A stretch of 64,000 bases of DNA. Origin: Streptomyces sp. Edi2 (GTDB lineage Bacteria > Actinomycetota > Actinomycetes > Streptomycetales > Streptomycetaceae). The translations under genes were made by a program, and so were the position numbers. The stretch spans positions 124,001 to 188,000 of the forward strand of contig NZ_JBEJGX010000001.1 in assembly GCF_040253635.1 (NCBI RefSeq). The letters run 5' to 3'. The notes below the pieces were generated by a model. The model ran no database searches, had not been told where the DNA came from, and saw nothing but the letters and a program-made list of their open reading frames with translations. Below, in pieces: positions 58,456-64,000 of this stretch (position 1 is the stretch's first letter; each line of letters begins with the position of its first letter).

Positions 58456-59325
58456 TCAGGAAGCGGTGGCTGTTGCAGCGCCGGCAGCGTGTTGCTCAAG
58501 GCCGAGGGCACAGTCCATGCGGGCGGCGTGGTCCTCGGCCAGGAGGTCCAGGAACGAGAGAGTGTGGCCGAAGCGGTAGGTCGCCCAGTCCGGGCGGATC
58601 TCCAGCCTGTCCTCGGTGCGAGAGCGCAGGGCCTGCAGGCCGTAGCTCCACTGCTGGGCGGTGGGCAGTTCCTCCCATGCCTGGAGGATGTCGTCGGAAT
58701 CGGCGTCGGGGCCGGCGTGGGTGTTGGCCCACGGCCCCCAGGGGGACGGGAAGGCTGCGTTGGTGGAGACGACAACAGGGCTGTCGTCGCGCTTGCTCAG
58801 GAGATCCCTGGCTTCTTCCCAGCCGAGCCCGGGTCGGTAGAGCCCGGTGTCCAGGCCGTCTTGCACAACCTGGGCGAGCCACTGGCGGTTGGGGCCGTCG
58901 ACCCAGCAGTTGCTCTCGCACTGACCATGCAGGCGGGCGGCGAGTTTGACCGGGTCGCTGCCGAGCGAGTGCGCGGTGTTGAGCAGCAGCGTCAATGGGT
59001 CAAGGTCGTGATTCCGGTAGGTGGCGATTGGGTCTTCGAGGACTGAGAACGTGGCGCGGGCGTACTGCGCCTGCCAGTTGAGGGTGTGCCTGCCTCGCGG
59101 CGCGGGCAGATCGCGCAGAAAGTGGTCGTCCGGGAGTAGGTCATAGAGCAGGCCGGCTCGCTCGCCTGAGGCACGGTTCCCCATGAGGAGACCCGACGCG
59201 AGGTCGTGGACCAGGATGAGCATCCAGGGGCGTTCGGTGCGGCGAAGCTTCGCGGTGCTGTGGGGATCCTGGAACTGGATGAAGCTCAAGGCTGCTTCCT
59301 CGCCTTCGTGTACGGGCAGGGTCAT
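58456..59325 (-). CDS. hypothetical protein, 289 residues
   Basis: ATG 59325 overlaps the upstream stop (ATGA). Soluble: PWMLILVHDLASGLLMGNRA, YDLLPDDHFLRDLPAPRGRH, TLLLNTAHSLGSDPVKLAAR and CESNCWVDGPNRQWLAQVV. No family recognised. It forms an operon with the membrane-protein gene before it. Confidence 0.6.
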   Translation of the reverse strand: MTLPVHEGEEAALSFIQFQDPHSTAKLRRTERPWMLILVHDLASGLLMGNRASGERAGLLYDLLPDDHFLRDLPAPRGRHTLNWQAQYARATFSVLEDPIATYRNHDLDPLTLLLNTAHSLGSDPVKLAARLHGQCESNCWVDGPNRQWLAQVVQDGLDTGLYRPGLGWEEARDLLSKRDDSPVVVSTNAAFPSPWGPWANTHAGPDADSDDILQAWEELPTAQQWSYGLQALRSRTEDRLEIRPDWATYRFGHTLSFLDLLAEDHAARMDCALGLEQHAAGAATATAS

Positions 59326-60173
59326 TGAGTTGATGGTCCGGTCGGCAAGCTGAGGCAGGCGCGCTCTGACAGGACGGCTACGGCTTCCTTGGGCACGTCG
59401 ATGATGTGCCCAATCAGTCGCATGGCGCGATGGTAGGCGAGTTGGCGCTCGTGGCTGTTGCCGTCCTCGTCGAGGGCGGTGGCCAGCAGCAGGCGGGCCT
59501 GCTCGACCGCTCGACGCTCATGCCGCGGCAGGAGCGTTGTGCCTTGTTTGCGGGCGTGCCGGTCAGCCGATGTCCAGGCGATTTCAAGCTCCCAGAGTGC
59601 TGTCCGGTAGTCGCTGCGGGAGTCAGCGCGGGCTTCGCGTGCTGCTTCGAGCGCGCGGATGAGCCTTTCGGTTTCGGGGACGGTGACATCGCCGAGAGCG
59701 GGACGGTCCAGGACTGCCAGCACGTCCGTGGTGAAGGCCGCGTAGGCGTCCAGGACGCGGTCGTGGCGAGCCTCGGTCTCTGCCCGCCGCTTGCGATCCG
59801 TGGCGCGGCGGTGACTCGCCTGCCGCAGGGCGAGTGCGATGGCGATGACGCTCGCCAGAATGAGAGCGCCGGCGGCACACATCGCGAGCGTCCTCCATGG
59901 GACATCGATGCCTGCGGCACTCGCGTCGTCGTCGGGCTGCGGCCGGTGCGATCCAGGGGTGGCGGGAGTGCTGTGGTCTCCGGTGATTGCGTCTATGTAC
60001 GCGCCGGGCGCGTTGGTGATGAGCTGTGGGAAGAGCGCCAGTCCCGCCAGGAGGACGCAGGCGAACAGCAGGGGCACTATGCCGGCCCTCTCCCTTCTGG
60101 CCCACATGCCGAAGGTGCGGACGGCGATGGCGAGGAGGAGCAGGTTGGCCAAGATGGTGACGATGTACTGCAT
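59322..60173 (-). CDS. membrane protein, 283 residues
   Basis: ATG 60173 with GAGGG upstream. Helices at 1-20 (YIVTILANLLLLAIAVRTF), about 30-50 (GIVPLLFACVLLAGLALFPQ) and 95-115 (LAMCAAGALILASVIAIALA), then a cytosolic Arg-rich helical domain (LIRALEAAREARADSRSDYR). Similar two-gene units with a soluble partner occur in streptomycete accessory DNA; function unknown. Confidence 0.65.
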   Translation of the reverse strand: MQYIVTILANLLLLAIAVRTFGMWARRERAGIVPLLFACVLLAGLALFPQLITNAPGAYIDAITGDHSTPATPGSHRPQPDDDASAAGIDVPWRTLAMCAAGALILASVIAIALALRQASHRRATDRKRRAETEARHDRVLDAYAAFTTDVLAVLDRPALGDVTVPETERLIRALEAAREARADSRSDYRTALWELEIAWTSADRHARKQGTTLLPRHERRAVEQARLLLATALDEDGNSHERQLAYHRAMRLIGHIIDVPKEAVAVLSERACLSLPTGPSTQ

Positions 60174-60302
60174 GGGCCCTCACAGGTCGCCGCTGACTGG
60201 GCGGCGGTCAGCCGCTTGATTGACGATGCGGCGGCCTGCCTGTGGATAGAGGACGGCGCCGGGCGGCAGTCGGGAGATGCCGACTGCCGCCCGGTGGGCC
60301 CG

Positions 60303-60815
60303 TCAGATTTTGTCGCCGATGTGGACCTTGTTCCAGAGCTTCTTGCTGACCTTCTTCCAGCCGATGCGGTCCCCGTCCTTGAGCTTGAGCTCCCAGACCG
60401 CGGGGTGGTGCTCGACGTCGGTCTGGACCCGGCCGGCGAACACCCGGTCACAGACCCTGCGTGTCTTGGGAGCGGCGGGCTTCTTCTGGATTTTGGGGCC
60501 GCTTGGCTTGCTTCGGCTGCCACTGGAGCCGCCGAAGCTGCCGCCGCCGCGCGAACCACCGAAACTGCCACCGCGCGAACCACCCAACGCCGTCTTGACG
60601 GCGAGCGAGATGGGGGCGGCATTGGTGGTCACGTTGCGGCAGTTCCTCTGGCGGTAGGTGTCGCTGTAGATGGGCGTGTCGGGCCGGGCGGCGTGGCCGC
60701 GCTTGTCCTTCACGAGGCCGTGCTTGATCGGGGTGGAACCGCTGCATGCCGTGAGGAGAACGGCGGCTGCGGCGGTCGCGCTGGCGAAGGCGATGCGGTT
60801 GGCGGAGGAAGTCAT
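60303..60815 (-). CDS. lipoprotein with Gly/Ser/Arg repeats
   Basis: 170 residues from ATG 60815 with AGAGAGG upstream. A signal peptide ends in the lipobox LLTACSG. The mature part has a repetitive RGGSFGGSRGGGSFGGSSG linker (about 80-100) and a C-terminal domain (VCDRVFAGRVQTDVEHHPAV, WELKLKDGDRIGWKKVS). Anchored outside the membrane; unknown role. Confidence 0.8.
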   Translation of the reverse strand: MTSSANRIAFASATAAAAVLLTACSGSTPIKHGLVKDKRGHAARPDTPIYSDTYRQRNCRNVTTNAAPISLAVKTALGGSRGGSFGGSRGGGSFGGSSGSRSKPSGPKIQKKPAAPKTRRVCDRVFAGRVQTDVEHHPAVWELKLKDGDRIGWKKVSKKLWNKVHIGDKI

Positions 60816-60951
60816 CGTGGATACCTCTCTTCAGTTGGCGGAACCTGGCCGGGGCGTGCTGGAGCCCTCGCGCGGTGGGCCGGGTGGACGGCGGCGTTTC
60901 GTACGGTGCGGGAGGTGTGCTGTGGACAGCGGACGGCACGGCGTGGTGGGG

Positions 60952-60980
60952 CCGGGGCGGCGCGTGCGCGGCCGCCCCGG
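60952..60980 (-). terminator. 10-bp stem-loop
   Basis: 60952-60961 pairs with 60971-60980, loop 9 nt, 14 bases after the stop of the 60994 gene. Confidence 0.7.
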
Positions 60981-60993
60981 GCAGTCCACGGCG

Positions 60994-61314
60994 TCAGGCA
61001 GTCAGGGTCTGCACTTCGCGGATCCTCTTGGGGCCTTCGCCGTCGCCGTCGTCGACGGTGTAGCGAAAGGTGAGCTCTCCGCGGATGTGCAGGGCCTGGT
61101 GAACGGCCTTGGTGACGATGGCGTCGAGTCGGTCGGTGGCGGGGATGTCGGCCCCGCAGGTGCAGGCGACCCGGAGTCGGCGGCCGCCGTGAGCGTGGCA
61201 GGCGCGTCCGGAGTTCCGACCGGTGCCTTGGTGGGGGCCGGTCATCGGACAGGTGGTTCCGTCCTTGTGCAGGCCGTCGATCCGCGTGGTGTGGGCGGAC
61301 TTCTTCTTTTTCAC
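60994..61314 (-). CDS. 106-residue Cys/His-rich protein
   Basis: GTG 61314 with GGAG upstream. KKKKSAHTTRIDGLHKDGTT, CPMTG, ACHAHGGRRLRVACTCGADI (several Cys/His, a possible zinc site) and DAIVTKAVHQALHIRGELTF. Transcribed from the leftward promoter at 61455-61483, whose -10 lies in the shared operator. Confidence 0.6.
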   Translation of the reverse strand: MKKKKSAHTTRIDGLHKDGTTCPMTGPHQGTGRNSGRACHAHGGRRLRVACTCGADIPATDRLDAIVTKAVHQALHIRGELTFRYTVDDGDGEGPKRIREVQTLTA

Positions 61315-61443
61315 AAGTCTCCATTGGGCGAGTCCGGGCTGGCGGAGTGAAGAGGCGCCCGGCGGGATGAGTGCGAGGCGGCAGGGGTGTCTGGCGCCTG
61401 GAAGCGGGAGAGGGCAGCGGCCGCGAGGCCGGTCTCACCGCGT

Positions 61444-61483
61444 TGACAATTAAGATATTACATTGAAGATCGCGAGACCTCAA
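61444..61483 (-). promoter_or_regulatory. leftward promoter with operator over -10
   Basis: Leftward -35 TTGAGG (61483-61478), 17-bp spacer, -10 TAATAT (61460-61455). The -10 is part of a 20-bp sequence (61444-61463) that is repeated perfectly, inverted, at 61545-61564. Confidence 0.75.
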
Positions 61484-61524
61484 GCCCGCAGGTGAAAGTG
61501 CGCTCGCTACTCGACAACTTAACT

Positions 61525-61564
61525 TTGACATCGTTTACGTCTTGATGTAATATCTTAATTGTCA
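61525..61564 (+). promoter_or_regulatory. rightward promoter with operator over -10
   Basis: -35 TTGACA (61525-61530), 17-bp spacer, -10 TAATAT (61548-61553), within ATGTAATATCTTAATTGTCA (61545-61564). ATG of the driven gene lies 36 bp after the -10. Confidence 0.8.
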
Positions 61565-61589
61565 GAGATCGCCGGATGGGAGGGGCCCA

Positions 61590-61793
61590 ATGACCAACGA
61601 GACCGACCCCCTTGAATCCATCAAGGCCCGCATGGCGCAGGTTCGTCTGAAGGCCATCGAAGCCCGCGCCAACGGCGACTCCCGCGCCGAGAGCACCCTC
61701 GACGGCGAGCTGTCTCGCCTTGGCCAGATGCTGCGGAATCTTCGTCCCGCTCCGCGCTACCCGGACGATCGCTGTTGCACCTCGTGCCGGTGA
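61590..61793 (+). CDS. 67-residue hypothetical
   Basis: ATG 61590 with GGGAGGGG upstream. A helical body (LESIKARMAQVRLKAIEARA, SRAESTLDGELSRLGQMLRN) and a C-terminal RCCTSCR. Driven by the operator-overlapped promoter. Unknown family, possibly a small coiled-coil regulator. Confidence 0.65.
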   Translation: MTNETDPLESIKARMAQVRLKAIEARANGDSRAESTLDGELSRLGQMLRNLRPAPRYPDDRCCTSCR

Positions 61794-61847
61794 CCTGCCG
61801 TGCCGGTGTCCCGGACCGGGAGTGGTCCGGGACACCGGCACGGCAGG
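61794..61847 (+). terminator. perfect 24-bp stem-loop
   Basis: 61794-61817 pairs without mismatch with 61824-61847, loop GGGAGT. It begins immediately after the stop of the 61590 gene. Confidence 0.95.
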
Positions 61848-61932
61848 ACCACGGTGCGACGTCCGCACGCTTCCTCGGCTCCGGCCAGGCCCGCCCTACG
61901 CCCGCTTCCAACGTCCTTTCAGGGAGGCATTC

Positions 61933-62277
61933 ATGCAGCTCGGCATCACCCGCCACTCCTACAACTGCGTCGACGCCGCTGACCTTGAGCAGTTCATCCA
62001 GTCCCAGTACAACCGTCCATACAACGTCGTCAGCGCCCTGCAGACGTTCAACGACAACGACGCCCTGCACATCGCCGAGGTCGCCCTCACCCACACCGCC
62101 CTGGACGGCACCGGCAAGATCGTCCATCGACCGGGCGTGGGCCCGGAAAGCCTCGCGCAGATAGCGGCATGGCAGACCGGCGAAGGCGGCGAGCCGACAC
62201 CCGAGATCCTGCTGAGCGACCTGGCCAGCCGCAACCTCATCCCTGCCGGTGACTACCTCATCGACATCTGCTGGTGA
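61933..62277 (+). CDS. hypothetical protein, 114 residues
   Basis: ATG 61933 with GGGAGG upstream. LGITRHSYNCVDAADLEQFI, QSQYNRPYNVVSALQTFND, ALHIAEVALTHTALDGTG and a final ICW. Compact alpha/beta look; no family recognised. A C-rich tail after the stop may terminate. Confidence 0.6.
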   Translation: MQLGITRHSYNCVDAADLEQFIQSQYNRPYNVVSALQTFNDNDALHIAEVALTHTALDGTGKIVHRPGVGPESLAQIAAWQTGEGGEPTPEILLSDLASRNLIPAGDYLIDICW

Positions 62278-62477
62278 CAGAGCCGGGCCCCGCCCGCGCC
62301 CTTGGGCGGGGCCCTTCTGCCCCTCCCCGCGAGCGCCTCGCCAGCTCCGCCCGCCTCGCCCGGCTCGCCGCTCAAGGCGCGGGCTGGGCCGGCGGTCGCA
62401 GCATCCAACCTCACCGCTCGCGTACGAGCAATGGAGATCGCTCCCGTAAATTCCCGTGCCACCCCTCCGGAGCCCAT

Positions 62478-62966
62478 GTGATTCATCAGCGCCCCCTGGG
62501 CCCCCTCCAGCAAAGAGCGTTGATCAACCTCGCCGCGCTCAACTCCGGCTCTTGGAAGCGGGGTTGTGGTTGGCAGATCGGAACACCCTCACAGACCGAA
62601 CGCATCCTGGACTCGCTCGCAGAGCGAGGCTTCGCCTCGAAGACCACTGCCAGCGGCCGTTTCGACGCGACAGAGGCAGGACTCAACTACCTCGGCTGGT
62701 ACACATGCCATACCTGCACCCGGCTGACCCGCCGGCCCCACCGGGGGCACTTCCTGGGCACCGACCGCCACATTCGCTGCCAGATGTGCTTCAAGGAGAC
62801 CTCCATCGGGCTGTGCGAGCGTTGCTCGGGCGAGTGCCAGAGTTTCCGGCCAGGCCCTCGCGTCAGCGTTTACCACCTCGCCGTCAGCCGTATCTGCCAC
62901 GACGTCCTGATCACCGCGACCGCCGGACAGGACTGCGGGCCTGTCCATGTCCCTGCCCTGCACTGA
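62478..62966 (+). CDS. winged-helix plus zinc-finger protein
   Basis: 162 residues from GTG 62478 with GGAG upstream. N-terminal winged-helix-like part (ALINLAALNSGSWKRGCGWQ, TERILDSLAERGFASKTTAS), then paired fingers: YTCHTCTRL with IRCQMCFKE, and GLCERCSGECQSF. Probably a DNA- or RNA-binding protein of the element. Confidence 0.6.
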   Translation: MIHQRPLGPLQQRALINLAALNSGSWKRGCGWQIGTPSQTERILDSLAERGFASKTTASGRFDATEAGLNYLGWYTCHTCTRLTRRPHRGHFLGTDRHIRCQMCFKETSIGLCERCSGECQSFRPGPRVSVYHLAVSRICHDVLITATAGQDCGPVHVPALH

Positions 62967-63070
62967 GCAGCTGGACCAGGGCTCGCTCGTCCCGGTCGCC
63001 TTCTCCCGGCCGCGGCAGGGCATACCACCGCTCTTGCCGGGCCCGTTCCCAACTCACCGCTAGGAGCAAC

Positions 63071-63577
63071 TTGTCCCGCTACACCCAGATACCTCAACCA
63101 CACGTCCCGGCCCCGAGTACCGCATGGCAGTGGGCCGCGGACTTCGACCAGACAGCCGACGACATCGAGGCCGGGCAGACCCAGCCGGCTTTGGACTATT
63201 CCGGCCGTCCCTTCCGGCCCGCCGATCACCGCTCTCTTGCCGCGGCGCTGCGCGTCAACGCGCTGATCGGAGTCCTCACGATCGACGGCGTGCCGGCGAT
63301 GGGCGAGGGGTGGGCTCTGTCCCCTCACCCGGTCCGCGTGACCCAGCAGGGCAACTCTTTCGGGTTCGGGGACTGCCCGGCCGCGGTGGAATTCCCACTG
63401 CTGTCCAGCCTCGACGAAGCCGTCCCCGCGTTCTACCGGGCTCTCGCCCGCACCGTACGAGGGTGCCGCTTCGGGGAGAAGAACCCGTTTGGCTCCCCGG
63501 CGTGGACCCACACCCCCTGTCAGCCCTGCTCCCAGTGGGCCGATCAGTACCTCGCAGAACTCATTCCGGCATCCTGA
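63071..63577 (+). CDS. hypothetical protein, 168 residues
   Basis: TTG 63071 with TAGGAG seven bases upstream; no better ATG or GTG is near. AWQWAADFDQTADDIEAGQT, LAAALRVNALIGVLTIDGVP and a late Cys pair TPCQPCSQW. No family recognised. Confidence 0.55.
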   Translation: MSRYTQIPQPHVPAPSTAWQWAADFDQTADDIEAGQTQPALDYSGRPFRPADHRSLAAALRVNALIGVLTIDGVPAMGEGWALSPHPVRVTQQGNSFGFGDCPAAVEFPLLSSLDEAVPAFYRALARTVRGCRFGEKNPFGSPAWTHTPCQPCSQWADQYLAELIPAS

Positions 63578-63677
63578 CCCTGTCCCGCACCGGCCTGCGT
63601 CCCTGACTACGGGGCGCTCGCCGACAGCGACTCGGCCGCGTGCCCACGCGCAACAGGATCCCGATGCGGCACAGCGG

Positions 63678-63717
63678 TTGCCGCCCCACACCGGTCAAGG
63701 TAATATCTTAATTGTCA
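63678..63717 (+). promoter_or_regulatory. third promoter with the same operator
   Basis: -35 TTGCCG (63678-63683), 17-bp spacer, -10 TAATAT (63701-63706) within TAATATCTTAATTGTCA (63701-63717), identical to the 61545-61564 copy over 17 bases. It drives the gene at 63814. Confidence 0.75.
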
Positions 63718-63813
63718 ACAGGGATCCCTTTTGGGATGTGTCCCCTCTACAGCGCAGTTCCGCGCCGCGCTGGATCACCCAGCCCACCCACCGCAAAGGA
63801 AGGAGAGCACACC

Positions 63814-64000
63814 ATGCCATCGGCGCAGCCCCACCAGGCCACGGCGCCCGAGGCCGCTTACGTGCCCCGGCCGAACGCAGAGCGCTGGGACGTACGCCTG
63901 GCCCGGACGGTGCTCACCACCCGCACCCACTACGCCGACATCGACAACCAGCTCGTTGCGCCCGACGGCTTCTCGATCGGGCCGCACCAAGGTGACGTGC
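63814..64000 (+). CDS. hypothetical protein, 3' end outside window
   Basis: ATG 63814 with AAGGAAGGAG upstream; 62 residues visible (MPSAQPHQATAPEAAYVPRP, LARTVLTTRTHYADIDNQLV). Downstream of the third copy of the operator-promoter. It runs off the right edge. Confidence 0.6.
   Translation, partial: MPSAQPHQATAPEAAYVPRPNAERWDVRLARTVLTTRTHYADIDNQLVAPDGFSIGPHQGDV

Noticed and set aside
1..64000. tRNA genes, rRNA, transposases, integrase, known riboswitches
   Set aside because: Looked for on both strands by eye; none could be supported. A tRNA scan and profile search would settle it.

Overview
The window is high-GC actinobacterial DNA, almost certainly from Streptomyces. Codon third positions are strongly GC, GTG and TTG starts are common, and the gene content includes WhiB, a gamma-butyrolactone-receptor-type TetR, class E sortase, helix-turn-helix/TPR regulators and Spd-type plasmid proteins. 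There are no rRNA, tRNA, ribosomal protein or core-metabolism blocks. I read it as accessory DNA: a large plasmid, an integrated conjugative element or a chromosome arm. No integrase, transposase, replication initiator or TraB/FtsK gene is visible, so the type of element is open.

Regions, left to right. (1) 0-2.5 kb: a sortase and a secreted SpaA-type protein ending in LPKTGA. (2) 2.7-13.2 kb: regulators (two-HTH XRE, MltR-like XRE, ImmA/IrrE peptidase with a DUF6545-type membrane protein, butyrolactone-receptor-like TetR) around a type III polyketide synthase and a P450 remnant. (3) 13.4-19.4 kb, leftward: RmlD-like reductase, GNAT, UDP-glucose dehydrogenase, class III aminotransferase and a sirtuin-like protein. 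(4) 19.8-28.8 kb: an HTH regulator facing a tightly overlapping leftward operon of nucleotide enzymes: a thymidylate-synthase-fold protein with the dCMP-type Asp, a tandem NDP-kinase-like protein, radical SAM, DEDD exonuclease, P-loop kinase, aldo/keto reductase and Nudix-like protein, preceded by an EEP phosphodiesterase and a Nudix hydrolase. The regulator and the operon share a ~36 bp upstream element. (5) 28.9-36 kb, leftward: regulator-like and hypothetical proteins, an acyl-CoA dehydrogenase and a run of four hairpins. (6) 36.2-47 kb: four HTH/TPR regulators and a GntR regulator interleaved with TrmO-like, TauD-like, APH-like and two Nudix genes. (7) 47-64 kb: a plasmid-type module with WhiB, chains of overlapping small ORFs, a coiled-coil/DUF2637-like membrane protein, Spd-like membrane proteins, a lipoprotein and zinc-finger proteins.

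Most unusual signals: a dense TGAGAC/GTCTCA array spanning the 3' end of the DUF2637-like gene and the next ~350 bp (34 sites by eye in about 770 bp); the nucleotide-enzyme operon of region 4; and three promoters at 61.4-63.7 kb whose -10 boxes all lie inside the same AT-rich operator-like sequence. Functions are inferred by reading motifs; no database search was run.
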